Part shown: piece by piece, positions 16,250 to 25,733 of the stretch
Layout of the letters: each line of letters starts with the position of its first letter
Numbering within the stretch: the first letter of the stretch is position 1
Assembly: GCF_024623455.1 (NCBI RefSeq)
Contig: NZ_JANIPJ010000004.1
Coordinates: forward strand, 1 to 64,000
Source: Paenibacillus soyae
GTDB taxonomy: Bacteria > Bacillota > Bacilli > Paenibacillales > Paenibacillaceae
Length of the DNA: 64,000 nt
Direction of reading: 5' to 3'
The notes under the pieces: model-generated
The model's database searches: none
What the model was told of the DNA's origin: nothing
The model's input: the letters and a program-made list of their open reading frames with translations, nothing else
Translations under genes and position numbers: made by a program

Positions 16250-19200
16250 TCAGTAGTGTTTGACAACGGTAATGCCGTTGCTTGTAAGGAATTGCTCCAG
16301 CGGTCCGGAAGGACCCGCTCTGCCCGTTACGCCGCTCGTGAAGAAATGCCATTCGACATGCTGTACCGTATTGGGATCGTTTTTGAGCAGCCAGGCATCC
16401 TTCAGCACTTGTTCTCTTATGCTGTCCGTCAGCGTCATGTAGCCCACCTTGGATTCGTAGGCGGTCTTAGACGCCGCATCATAGACGTCAATAAAACGGT
16501 TGCCGAGAGCAGGGTCGGAAATTTGACGATAAAATTGCGTCGTGCCGGGAGTTTTGTCCACGCCGGCCAACGCTCTTAGAAACGCCTCTCCGCCCCTTCC
16601 CGTCGAGAAGCTAAGTCCTTGTGCCGTACCATTCTGCAAGGCATTAACAATGGCGGCCGCGTCCGCAGGCGTCTTGATGTCTAACGCGTCGAAATCCGAA
16701 GGGTAAATCTTCTCGCCCGCAAGAGAACGCAGATCCGCCGCTGAGAAGCCATTGTCTAATTGCTTGGCAGCCTCGGCCGCTTCCGTACTGTCTTTAATGC
16801 CGAATTGATCGTATTGGCTTGGATGTATTCCATTATCGGCCAATTTGACCGCATCGTCCAGACCAATCTTGCTATCTAGGATTTGCCTGATCTGACTCTC
16901 ATCCAACCCCTTGTTAAGCAGGTCCCGAACCCGATCCAGACCTTCTTTGCCGTATTGGCTGCCAACATCGTCGATCAGTTCTTTGCTGGCGCCCGCTTTT
17001 TGCAAATCGTCGATTGCCTTCACCACGTCATCCACGGAATCCGTGCCCGAGTTGCGGAGCACATCGTCGAGGAAGTCATCTCCGTAATCTCTGGCTATGC
17101 GCTCGACCGGATCCGTATTTTTCAGCAAATTTTTAATCGCTTGGATGGCGTCATCGGCGAATTTCGCCAAGCCCGGTAAAACCTTAGCCAATATACCGCC
17201 GCCAATGGCAGCGAGTATCCCTATAATGGCTTCCGTGATCAACGCCTGTCCCGCTTCGCTGTCCCCGTACAAATAATATTGCATCATGAGATCCATAATT
17301 TGTATGGCAAACGAAATGGTGAGAGCCAGCATGACCAAACCCAGGATGCCTCCCACAAGCGTTCCCGCCGCAAGCAAAGCAGCCGTGCTCAATATCATGA
17401 GGACCAGATCGATAATGGCGACAAGCGCCGCCAGCCCGACAGCCAGAGCGGAGGAGCCTCCGGCGGTTCCGCCACTGAGCATATATCCGGCTGCCCCCGT
17501 ATTGGGATCAAGGACGATATAACCCGTGCCGTTCCAGTCATAAAATTGAATATTATGCTCCGGGATAATGGCAATCCGGCCCTGATTCACCGCGTTCGTA
17601 ATATCGCTCTTCACCATGGAGCTTACCTGCAGCTTCGGCAGGACCGTGGCGATATTGCTCTTCGAAACCGTATAGATCGGAACCGCGCGCTCATTGGCTT
17701 CTTCGAGAATGCGAATCGCGGATACCGATGGCAGATTCAGGATTTGCTCATAAATGGCATGCTCCATCGCGGATGCATATACACCCGAGCCCAGCATAAA
17801 GGCTTTCTGGCTCTGCTTGTCGCCGTTCTTGCTGACTACGGAATACACGTTGTGATCAACATCGATGTACAAGCCGCCTTCGCTGATTTGCACCGGGCTC
17901 ATGAACATATAGCCGACACTCACGTTATACCCGGTCATCAGCTCCCGAAGCATCGGATTGACGTTCACCTTCAGCCGGGCGGACATGATCGCATCGTTCA
18001 CGTCGACTTGCGCGAAGTACGAGCTGCCAGCCGCATGCAGAATCTCGCCCAACGCTTCGTTGGTGTACATGGTCTGCTCGGTAACCGATCCTTTGATTTG
18101 GTCAAGGCTCTCTTGAATTTGGCTCAGCTGGCTCGAGGACATATGCCCGTAATTCAATACGACGGCGTAGAAGCCCCCGGCCGTGACCGGGTTCACGATC
18201 TTCTGCGGCGCATGTCCCGGCGCATGCATGGTCATCGTGAACTGCTGCTGGTAAGCAAGCCCAACTGCAGTGCCCGTTGCGACAGCCTCGCCGTCCATAT
18301 ACAACACAGGCTTAACCTTCACGAGATACGCCGGCGTTTGGAATAGCCCTCCATAGCTCGCGATAATCGCCTCGTCTTCTTTCGTAGCAGGAATCCATGA
18401 TAGCGTAATCTTCTTGCCATACAAATCGACGGCGCTAGCTTCATAGACAAAATCCGGCGCCGAGGAGAACGATAGGCCAAACGGGTTCGCGCCGCTAATG
18501 GCGAACGTAACCCGATCGGAGTCCGTGTCGGTTACCTCCCGGAACTCTTCTTGAACCTCTACCAGCTTAGCTGGCAGAGACAGCGGAAGCGCGCGCAATT
18601 GCTGCGGTATGATTTCCTTGCCTCCAATTAGAGCTTCGATCTGTCCGTTCTCCAATTGGTGCTCCTCGATATAAGCTTGAATGGCGTCCATGGAGGCGCC
18701 GACTTTGTCCTGATAGCCCAGCAGATCCAGATTGGTGGTGCTGAGCAGATCGCCTGAGCGCTCGCCGGTCAGCAGCATATTCTGGAAGTTCTGCTCATCC
18801 CAGCCGCCAATCTCTTCAAAGTCGAGGCCCGTCGTATACTTATACTGCTTAAAGCTCGGATCAAGCGGAACCCATATAGAATCCCCCGCTGTGCCGGGTA
18901 AGCCTCTTCCGTCGCCATAAGGAACATAGGCTTCTACCCATACATGCTCCATGCGAATCTCGGAAAGCTTGCCCTGCGAGACGATGCCCGTAACGGGGAT
19001 GCCGAGCGCGCCCAGTGTCCGAATCGCGGCTTCCGGCGTTTCGGCGTCTACCCAGTTCTGTACCCGGGCCGCCGGGAAATCCACCACGCCCTTGACATAG
19101 CGTGCGGGAATATCGTGATAGCGCAGCAGCGAGATCAGCAAGGACGCCTGATCCATATCGTTGCCGCTCTGCTCCAGCAGCGCTCCCGACGCCCCTTTGC

Positions 19201-20044
19201 GCGAACCGTAATAAGGGACAAAATCAATATGATTTCTTACATATTCATAGAGCTTAACCGGATTGCTACCAATCTCCTGCGCCTTGCTTTCCAGTTCAGG
19301 CGTCATGCGCGTTTCCTTCGTTGCCTCTAAGTCGGCCGCTTCCGGCACGTAAGGCAATGACAGCAACGTTTGCGCATCCGCCGAAGCGGCCATGAACGCC
19401 GCGGATCCGCCGTTCCCGGTAATAGGTTCCGCCGGTTCCCGCGTCACGTCGCGATGAGGCAGCTCCGTACCGATTGAAGCCTCCGGCCTCTCCGGACTCA
19501 TAAGCTGCTTCAGCTGCAGCAGCTTCTCCTGGATGTCGCTGGCATCTAAGTGCTTAAAGGATTGCCCCTTCGATACCATCTGCCGCAGCTCCTTCATGAT
19601 GCTTTGCAGCTCGCCGTACTGCTGCATGAACTCCGCTTGAAACGCATCATTGCGGGCTAAGCCATTCGCGGCTTTCAGCTTGTTCAGCTTAACGCCGTGC
19701 TCCTTGAATTCTTGTTCCACTCGCTTACCCGCTTCCTTCAGCTCCTGGTCGAGCTGCTTCAGCGTTTCCTTGAGCTGCTTCAAATCCTGCTTCGTCACGT
19801 GCTCATCCAATGCTTGATAAGCTTGATCTAATTGAAGCATAAGATTCTGAAGCTCTGTGTTCGCCGTTTCCTGTTGCACGGGTTCGCTTAGTGGCTGTAT
19901 ACCCTGCGTCTTCCATTGCTCCAAGGCATATTCCATCCGTTTTTCGGCCGCAAAGATCTGGGTGGGCAGCACGTATGTGAAGCTGAATGCCGCGAGCACC
20001 GCGAACACGATAGACCTAAACCACTTTTTATTCCGAGAAAACAT
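16250..20044 (-). CDS. Secreted polymorphic-toxin-like protein: transglutaminase-like domain, membrane segment, C-terminal nuclease-type tip
   Basis: 1264 residues. A signal peptide (1-33) is followed by a coiled-coil region (about 60-185). A transglutaminase-like domain (about 240-410) keeps His367 (MEHVWVEAY) and Asp395 (VPLDPSF), but the usual cysteine position in GNDMDQASLLISLLRYHDIPARY is Asp296. Later come a mixed domain to about 850, hydrophobic segments (865-921 and 935-960), helical repeats (about 980-1140), and a C-terminal domain with FIDVYD (Asp1186), AYESKVGY (Glu1197, Lys1199) and VEWHFF. The D...ExK pattern suggests a restriction-endonuclease-fold toxin. ATG 20044 lies 2 bases after the upstream stop; its AAGGAGGT is inside the upstream gene. 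Organisation and immunity gene support a toxin; activity is inferred. Confidence 0.75.
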   Translation of the reverse strand: MFSRNKKWFRSIVFAVLAAFSFTYVLPTQIFAAEKRMEYALEQWKTQGIQPLSEPVQQETANTELQNLMLQLDQAYQALDEHVTKQDLKQLKETLKQLDQELKEAGKRVEQEFKEHGVKLNKLKAANGLARNDAFQAEFMQQYGELQSIMKELRQMVSKGQSFKHLDASDIQEKLLQLKQLMSPERPEASIGTELPHRDVTREPAEPITGNGGSAAFMAASADAQTLLSLPYVPEAADLEATKETRMTPELESKAQEIGSNPVKLYEYVRNHIDFVPYYGSRKGASGALLEQSGNDMDQASLLISLLRYHDIPARYVKGVVDFPAARVQNWVDAETPEAAIRTLGALGIPVTGIVSQGKLSEIRMEHVWVEAYVPYGDGRGLPGTAGDSIWVPLDPSFKQYKYTTGLDFEEIGGWDEQNFQNMLLTGERSGDLLSTTNLDLLGYQDKVGASMDAIQAYIEEHQLENGQIEALIGGKEIIPQQLRALPLSLPAKLVEVQEEFREVTDTDSDRVTFAISGANPFGLSFSSAPDFVYEASAVDLYGKKITLSWIPATKEDEAIIASYGGLFQTPAYLVKVKPVLYMDGEAVATGTAVGLAYQQQFTMTMHAPGHAPQKIVNPVTAGGFYAVVLNYGHMSSSQLSQIQESLDQIKGSVTEQTMYTNEALGEILHAAGSSYFAQVDVNDAIMSARLKVNVNPMLRELMTGYNVSVGYMFMSPVQISEGGLYIDVDHNVYSVVSKNGDKQSQKAFMLGSGVYASAMEHAIYEQILNLPSVSAIRILEEANERAVPIYTVSKSNIATVLPKLQVSSMVKSDITNAVNQGRIAIIPEHNIQFYDWNGTGYIVLDPNTGAAGYMLSGGTAGGSSALAVGLAALVAIIDLVLMILSTAALLAAGTLVGGILGLVMLALTISFAIQIMDLMMQYYLYGDSEAGQALITEAIIGILAAIGGGILAKVLPGLAKFADDAIQAIKNLLKNTDPVERIARDYGDDFLDDVLRNSGTDSVDDVVKAIDDLQKAGASKELIDDVGSQYGKEGLDRVRDLLNKGLDESQIRQILDSKIGLDDAVKLADNGIHPSQYDQFGIKDSTEAAEAAKQLDNGFSAADLRSLAGEKIYPSDFDALDIKTPADAAAIVNALQNGTAQGLSFSTGRGGEAFLRALAGVDKTPGTTQFYRQISDPALGNRFIDVYDAASKTAYESKVGYMTLTDSIREQVLKDAWLLKNDPNTVQHVEWHFFTSGVTGRAGPSGPLEQFLTSNGITVVKHY

Positions 20045-20046
20045 AT

Positions 20047-23000
20047 CTATCTGCGACCTCCTTGATACCACATCGATTCATACAGGGTGAGAATGCGCTC
20101 CAAATGGTACCTGACCTCATCGGAGTAGGTGTCCTTGATCAACAAATGAAGCGTCTTGTTGATTTCTCCAATAGCGAAGCTCAGCTGCTCCGTCGTTGCC
20201 GGAGGCTCCGTCTGCCATTGCTTAAGCAGAGCTAGGGTTGCGTTCACTTTTCCGCGGCCATGCTGCGCGTCATAGGCGGCAAGCTCCTCGATCGTATCCG
20301 TTAGAAGCTCGTCTTCAGGTTGATGGATCGCAAGGCGTATGGTTTCCGTGCCCAATGTAATGAAGCTGCCTTCCTGCCAGAAGCCGTATTCCACGTACAA
20401 CTCCGAATACTCGGCATTCGTAACCGTCAAGACGGCGTCCAAGGAGAGCGTCGAATTGGCGGATATCAATTGGCGCCAGACCAGCTGATTCCCTTGAACC
20501 TCGAAGTCGCCGGCATTCGCTGCCGCTATGCCCTGCTCAGGTAAAACTAAACGCACTTCCGCTTCGATCGGCCCTCCTAGCGCATGGACATTCACCTGGA
20601 CGGCCTGCCCGGCTCCCAAATCATTTGCGCTCGCGATCGGCGCTGCCGCATCTAGAGCATGCTGCAGCAGCAGACCGAGCTGTTCGTCGGACAACTGGAA
20701 AGCGTCAAAGGCGATGTGCACGGCATTTCCTTGTCCATAACGGTTCAGAGTCACAGCAGGAGTGGACGATCCGCCTTTTTTGGCGCTCACCGCCCACTCT
20801 GCTACAACAGAGGCGGTAGTGATCGTCAGCTTGTCTCCCTTGCCGCTGTAGGCCGCCGTTATATCCGTCCACGCCGATGATTGCCATTGGCCTTCCCTCA
20901 CCTGCTCTACCCCATGAAGCTTTGCTCCAATGGTTTCAAAGGTTTTGTAGTTGTTCATATTGGCGGCAGGAGTTGTGATGACGCCTGCTCCCGCATGCAG
21001 TTTTCCAATCAGCTCCTGATCGAGCTGCGCAGGAAGTCCGGTTTGGGTATCCGCTATGAAATACACGTTATAGCTGCCTGATCGAAGCTCGCGAATGAAA
21101 GACTCGCTGTCCGTCACGATCGTGTAGTCATCCCCTTGCAGTGCCGGGAGAATCTGATTCAGCCGCTGGCGACGGGATGGATCCTCCGACCACACCAGCA
21201 GTCTTGTCGATTGATTATCGACCGAAGCATCTATCGCAAGCGAAATGGCGATGGTGAAAGCCGTCGTCGCAAGCGTGCGCACCTCCCCGTTCGGAAGCGT
21301 TGCCTGAAGAACGATCATGTATGGTCCAACATCCAATCCGTCGGTGTCCAGCGCGTAATGGCCGCCGGCGCTTTCTCCCGCTCCAAGCTGCAGCGGTCCT
21401 TCGAAGGTTCTAACTATCGCTCCTTGCTGCTCAGGGTCAACCAGCAATATTTGATAGCTGGCATCCGTTAATGCCGCATTGCCGCTATTGTTGAACGTAT
21501 AGCTGATTGTAGCGGACTCTCCGTAGAACAAAGTTCGCTTATCCACGTCGACCGTGGCTTCCAATCCATACCCCGTCTCGCCTGTCGATTGAATCCGGAA
21601 CTCGCTTGTACTGCTTGCCTCCGCTCCGGATATATCCACAGCACGAGCTATTACGGTATACAATCCAGCCGGGGCTTGCACGTCGCTCCACAAGGACTGT
21701 TTGCTAACCTGCTCATCCGGCGACATATAGCCAACCTCAATCGCATCCGCCCATACCTCAGCTCCTTGTTCATCGACAATCGTTACCAACAAGGAAACTT
21801 GCTTTAGGTCATGGTTCAAGCTGGCGTTCTCCAAGCTGTGCAGCAGAGCTACAGCTTCTCCCGGTGCATACTCCGTCTTATTCGGCACCGTGCTGAGCGA
21901 CAACGAACCATTAGAGGAAATGGTAAAGACCGTTTCGCTTACAGCCGTGATGCCTCTGGAATCTTCAATTGACAGGCGCAGCGTATAGCTGCCCGAATAA
22001 GTGGAGCCTGTATTCCACACAAAGCTCTGCTCATCCGTCTGCACCTTCTCTAGTCCCGTGATGGTATAGCGGGCAACCTCCGCTACTTGCCGACCCTCCC
22101 CGTCCAGAATCTCGACTTTGGCTTCGACATCAGCGGCCGCTTCCATCAGATTTGTGACGGTGGCACTGATCGTTACAGGCTCGTTCGCGCTATAAACCTC
22201 TTTATCTGCGCTCACTTCGGGTTTCACCGCATTCGTCACGTTAAGCTTCATATCGTCGAGCTTAATGATTTCAGGAAGACCGTTTTTATTGGTGTACTCG
22301 ATTTGAGTCCCCGTCGTAATCAAGGCTGTTGTCCCGGATTCGAACTGCTCCCCGTACAAACCAATCTGGATCGGCACTTCCTGCCCCATTACGATTAAAT
22401 CCTTATTCCAGACCAGCTGCGTGCTTCCGTCCGGCAGAACCGTCATCGAAGCAGGCAGCGGCGATGTCTTGGAGAGATCGACAGCGATGCCGGCCGGAAT
22501 CGTCGTCGTCAGCTTCACGTCCGTTCCTGCCGTATTGAATATTTCTCCGCCAATTTCATTAATGATCTCTTCCAGCTGCTCAGGCGTTGGGCTGTATTGG
22601 TAGAGCCCTCCCGTCTCGTCCGCAATCGTCTGCATGAGATATTGATCAACGCTTCCCAGGCCAAGCGTGAAGATCGTGATTCCTTCTTCTGCCGCGCGCC
22701 GAGCTTCTTGGATCGCGGACGTTCGGGTGGATTGGCCATCGGACAGCAGAACGATGATCTTCTCTCTGTCCGGTTCGCTGTTGCTTAATGCTGCCCTTGC
22801 CGCGCTGATTCCGGAGTGGATGGCCGTTCCGCCGCTAGCGTAGGCTTTGTCGATTGCGCTCGTCAGCAGCGTGACGTCGCTCGTCAGACTTTGAATTAAT
22901 CGAGCGCTCGATTCAAAGAACACAACCGCGCCCTGGTCATTCTCCTGAATCAGCTCAAGCAGCTGCTTCGATGCTTCCTTCGCTTTAACGATCGGAGTGC

Positions 23001-24768
23001 CGGCCATGCTTCCCGACACATCCAGGACATACACCATGTCGAGCGGTTGACGCTCTGGAGTAGTCGGCAATCCAAGCCCTTGCAGCGTGACCGAAGCGGT
23101 TATGTCGTTATATCCCGGATACAAATAATCCGGCGTTATGCTTTGCTCCCCATCCACCCTCGTTGGAGGAGGAGGCGGCACGATAGTAACGTTTTGCGCC
23201 GTTTCGGCTGCAATAGTGCCATCAGTCAGGCTGACATATGCTTTGATGACATAGGATCCTTCCGCCGATACATCCGGTGTGAAGGTGCCCAGCTGAACGC
23301 GGTAAGCCGGCTCCTCCATAGGCGCATGGACCGGTAAATCCAACTCCTTCATGATCTGGCCGTCTGGCGCGATAACCTCCGCTTGAAGCGTAAGCTGTCC
23401 GTCCACATTGCTTGATTTGAAGATGGTCGCCGAATAAGCTACCTCTCGCGGTTCATTCAGGACGACCTCCGACGGAGTGGTTCTTACCGAAACGCCCTCC
23501 ACTTTAAAGGTCGGGACGATCGTAAACGAGGCTTGCTTCTCCGCCAGAATCTCCCCAGACTGCTTATCCTTCAGCTGTACAATGACCGCATAGCTTCCCG
23601 GGGCATAGCTTTGGGTATTCCACTGCAGACTTTCTTGTTTTAGAATCGCTTCTACCAGTCCGTCCGGATGCTGAATGAAAGCTATTTCCTGCACCTGATC
23701 GATAGGCGCATGATGGACAGCCGTGATCTTCACGGTTTGGAAAGCCTCGAACTCATCGGTTGTGACAGGCTGACCGTCGCCGCCCTCCGTCGACAGCACG
23801 ATGTCTTCGATTAAATGCTTGCGTTCTATGTATCTCTTCATATCCCGCAGCATTTCCAGCGCCAGCACCGTAAGGGACGAATCCTGCTCCCAGCTGCCGT
23901 CGCCGCTCTGCAAGGCAAGAATAGGCTGGGCGAGCTCCTCTACATATTGACCGCCCAGAGAGGCCTGAACGGCTCGCGCGGCGATCAGCGTTCTTTCGAG
24001 GCCGTAGCCGGTCATTCCCCAGTGGCCTTCGGCGCCTCGCTGACCCGCCACATATTGCCCGCCTTCCTGCATAGCAGACAATAGCTCCGTGTACGATTGG
24101 CCTTGTTTTGCTTGGTATTCATGCAGCCATAGAATGATGGCGGAAGTGAGCGGGACGCTTCCAGGCTGGCCGGCAACATAGGCCCAGCTTCCATCGTTAT
24201 TTTGTTGCTGCAGCAAATAAGCGATAGCGCGGTTGATTACCGCAGGGTCCGGCTGTTCGGGAAGCAAATGCTCCAGCACCGTCCAGGTGTATAGAACATC
24301 GCTTCCGAAGCCGTCGGCTATTCCCCATCCGCCGTCATCATTTTGCTCGGCTGCTAGATTCTGAATTTCAGAAGTCTTGATCGCTTCTTCATAGAAAGGA
24401 AGAATGCGGGCCCGCTCGCCGTTGTTATAGGGCACTTGAGCGATTAAATAAGCCGCCGCGGCTTGTATGGCCGCCGCCGACTGCTCGGATTGCTCAGCTG
24501 CAGGCAGCTGATTCAAATACAAGGCTACCTGGGAGGTGTACTCGATTTTGCTGTAATCCTCGGCTCCCCAAGAGCCATCCGGCTGCTGATCGGCAAGAAG
24601 ATACCGTTCGCCGCTTTCAATAGCCGTCTGAATGGTCGGTGCTTCAACTGTTGCTGAAGCCTCCGCGAATGCCAGATTCGCAGGTGAAAGAAGAGAAACC
24701 ATCATCGCGGCCGCAATCATAACGACGCTGAATCTCGTTCCTCCCTTTCGCGCTCTCAACTGAATCAT
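20047..24768 (-). CDS. Giant secreted VWA-domain protein with N-terminal squalene-cyclase/prenyltransferase-like repeats
   Basis: 1573 residues with a signal peptide (1-36). Five QW-type repeats (61-67 QQPDGSW, 142-148, 188-195, 244-250, 287-293) indicate an alpha/alpha-toroid domain like that of terpene cyclases and alpha-2-macroglobulin thioester domains. Beta-sandwich modules follow, ending in a PPPPP linker near 532. A VWA domain (about 577-745) has an intact MIDAS: Asp583, Ser585, Ser587 (DVSGS), Thr648 and Asp677 (LLSDG). Several more beta-sandwich repeats precede a late alpha/beta segment (RLLVWSEDPSRRQRLNQIL) that may be a glutamine-amidotransferase-like fold. ATG 24768 follows TAGGAGGAAAGAGC. 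It is first in the operon with the toxin and immunity genes. Function is unknown; surface adhesion or toxin presentation is inferred. Confidence 0.8.
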   Translation of the reverse strand: MIQLRARKGGTRFSVVMIAAAMMVSLLSPANLAFAEASATVEAPTIQTAIESGERYLLADQQPDGSWGAEDYSKIEYTSQVALYLNQLPAAEQSEQSAAAIQAAAAYLIAQVPYNNGERARILPFYEEAIKTSEIQNLAAEQNDDGGWGIADGFGSDVLYTWTVLEHLLPEQPDPAVINRAIAYLLQQQNNDGSWAYVAGQPGSVPLTSAIILWLHEYQAKQGQSYTELLSAMQEGGQYVAGQRGAEGHWGMTGYGLERTLIAARAVQASLGGQYVEELAQPILALQSGDGSWEQDSSLTVLALEMLRDMKRYIERKHLIEDIVLSTEGGDGQPVTTDEFEAFQTVKITAVHHAPIDQVQEIAFIQHPDGLVEAILKQESLQWNTQSYAPGSYAVIVQLKDKQSGEILAEKQASFTIVPTFKVEGVSVRTTPSEVVLNEPREVAYSATIFKSSNVDGQLTLQAEVIAPDGQIMKELDLPVHAPMEEPAYRVQLGTFTPDVSAEGSYVIKAYVSLTDGTIAAETAQNVTIVPPPPPTRVDGEQSITPDYLYPGYNDITASVTLQGLGLPTTPERQPLDMVYVLDVSGSMAGTPIVKAKEASKQLLELIQENDQGAVVFFESSARLIQSLTSDVTLLTSAIDKAYASGGTAIHSGISAARAALSNSEPDREKIIVLLSDGQSTRTSAIQEARRAAEEGITIFTLGLGSVDQYLMQTIADETGGLYQYSPTPEQLEEIINEIGGEIFNTAGTDVKLTTTIPAGIAVDLSKTSPLPASMTVLPDGSTQLVWNKDLIVMGQEVPIQIGLYGEQFESGTTALITTGTQIEYTNKNGLPEIIKLDDMKLNVTNAVKPEVSADKEVYSANEPVTISATVTNLMEAAADVEAKVEILDGEGRQVAEVARYTITGLEKVQTDEQSFVWNTGSTYSGSYTLRLSIEDSRGITAVSETVFTISSNGSLSLSTVPNKTEYAPGEAVALLHSLENASLNHDLKQVSLLVTIVDEQGAEVWADAIEVGYMSPDEQVSKQSLWSDVQAPAGLYTVIARAVDISGAEASSTSEFRIQSTGETGYGLEATVDVDKRTLFYGESATISYTFNNSGNAALTDASYQILLVDPEQQGAIVRTFEGPLQLGAGESAGGHYALDTDGLDVGPYMIVLQATLPNGEVRTLATTAFTIAISLAIDASVDNQSTRLLVWSEDPSRRQRLNQILPALQGDDYTIVTDSESFIRELRSGSYNVYFIADTQTGLPAQLDQELIGKLHAGAGVITTPAANMNNYKTFETIGAKLHGVEQVREGQWQSSAWTDITAAYSGKGDKLTITTASVVAEWAVSAKKGGSSTPAVTLNRYGQGNAVHIAFDAFQLSDEQLGLLLQHALDAAAPIASANDLGAGQAVQVNVHALGGPIEAEVRLVLPEQGIAAANAGDFEVQGNQLVWRQLISANSTLSLDAVLTVTNAEYSELYVEYGFWQEGSFITLGTETIRLAIHQPEDELLTDTIEELAAYDAQHGRGKVNATLALLKQWQTEPPATTEQLSFAIGEINKTLHLLIKDTYSDEVRYHLERILTLYESMWYQGGRR

Positions 24769-24806
24769 GCTCTTTCCTCCTATGTGTAATAGTTGCAAGT
24801 AGAATG

Positions 24807-24836
24807 ATAGTATGAACCCTTTGCATAAACTGTCGA
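24807..24836 (-). promoter_or_regulatory. Probable promoter of the VWA/toxin/immunity operon
   Basis: On the minus strand, -35 TCGACA (24831-24836), 18-bp spacer, -10 TACTAT (24807-24812), about 40 bases before the start codon. Confidence 0.45.
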
Positions 24837-24875
24837 AATTTGTTAATTTGCTTATTTTTAATGAACATACGAAAT

Positions 24876-24906
24876 AACCGCCTTCCGTGGAAGGCGGCTT
24901 TTATTA
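24876..24906. terminator. Strong hairpin upstream of the VWA operon
   Basis: CCGCCTTCC pairs with GGAAGGCGG around GT, followed on the plus strand by CTTTTATT and on the minus strand by TTATTTC. It probably insulates the VWA operon from upstream transcription. The region 24907-25120 encodes no convincing gene; a minus-strand frame there (with CPECGNHS) has no credible start and is treated as a possible remnant. Confidence 0.6.
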
Positions 24907-25122
24907 GGGTGAGATTAATATAAGGTTGAATTGAATTGTCGGCTCCCGCGCTTTCCTCGCAGTGACTGTATCGTTTCTGTTGAAACTTATTAAACAATCG
25001 TTCTACATCTCTAACTATAAGTGAATGATTCCCACACTCAGGACAAAGCACCTTCTCGTCTGGATTTAATGCTCGCCCGAAGGCCCATAGCCGAATGACA
25101 ATCTGCCGATGTTTTAAGCAGC

Positions 25123-25305
25123 TAACGGAACTCACAGACCTTATCTGCGCTTAAAATCGCATTTCTGGAATCTTACGGAACTATAAGCTCTTATTCATCC
25201 GAATAGCCCTTGTCCACCACCAAAATAGTGCAAATAGCGGCTGTCAGTTCCGTTAGTAGCCATACACCGCCAGAAATACAGGGAATAACGGCTGTCAGTT
25301 CCGTA
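25123..25305. repeat. Degenerate ~50-bp repeats containing ACGGAACT / AGTTCCGT
   Basis: ACGGAACT occurs near 25125 and 25175 (50 bp apart). Its reverse complement occurs in GCTGTCAGTTCCGT at 25240 and 25291 (51 bp apart). Two head-to-tail units thus face two inverted units around a centre near 25215. Between them lie related A/T-rich stretches (CTTATCTGCG, GAATAACGGCTGTCAG). It looks like a dispersed non-coding repeat. A 69-residue minus-strand frame across it reads TELTA twice and is a repeat artefact. Confidence 0.55.
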
Positions 25306-25397
25306 TAGATTCTGCAGCTTAGCATTTTTATAAAACGGCCCCTTAGCTTCATGCAAATGGAGTAGCTATCGTCGGGCAAACCGCTCCATGAAGGGTT

Positions 25398-25425
25398 CAA
25401 CTAACGACTCCCGTAACACGATAAA
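25398..25425. repeat. Degenerate copy of the array box
   Basis: CAACTAACGACTCCCGTAACACGATAAAC resembles the GAACTAACGTTCCCCGATAG box of the cassette-like array and may mark its left end. The match is partial. Confidence 0.3.
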
Positions 25426-25448
25426 CAATAACTCGATATTGGTTACTG

Positions 25449-25541
25449 TTATACGCTGTGGTCAGGCAGATTCACTACTTCCTCTCGCGTGAGTGACATT
25501 TGTTTCATAGTAGACTCAATTAGTTCTTGTCTCCATGCCAT
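25449..25541 (-). CDS. Possible 30-residue peptide in the array
   Basis: A frame starting MAWRQELIESTMKQM and ending at TAA 25449, with GGTGGGG upstream of the ATG. It occupies its own slot between repeat copies, as the other array genes do. Too short to judge coding status. The remaining bases 25542-25733 show no gene. Confidence 0.25.
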   Translation of the reverse strand: MAWRQELIESTMKQMSLTREEVVNLPDHSV

Positions 25542-25733
25542 TAGATACCCCACCAGAAATCATAAGAACTCGTTTTAACGTAAATAGTTGTTGTCGCAAG
25601 CTTGAACTCCTCCCGTTACCAGCAGTGAAATCAATTAGAAATACTCTTATATATTGCAAAACAGCAGCCTATTACTGCCTGCTAACGATTACTTATGCCT
25701 AAATCATACAATACCACATACTGGAACTAAACT

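Noticed and set aside
17279..18346. Long plus-strand reading frame (355 residues) opposite the toxin gene
   Set aside because: It is antisense to a gene with clear domains and has composition typical of a shadow frame (Arg/His-rich), with no ribosome binding site.
24644..25135. Minus-strand frame of 163 residues with CPECGNHS
   Set aside because: It begins inside the degenerate repeat, runs over the VWA promoter and start codon in another frame, and lacks a ribosome binding site. It may hide a decayed zinc-ribbon gene, but nothing supports a working one.
25191..25400. 69-residue minus-strand frame with TELTA repeats
   Set aside because: It is produced by translation of the ~50-bp non-coding repeat.
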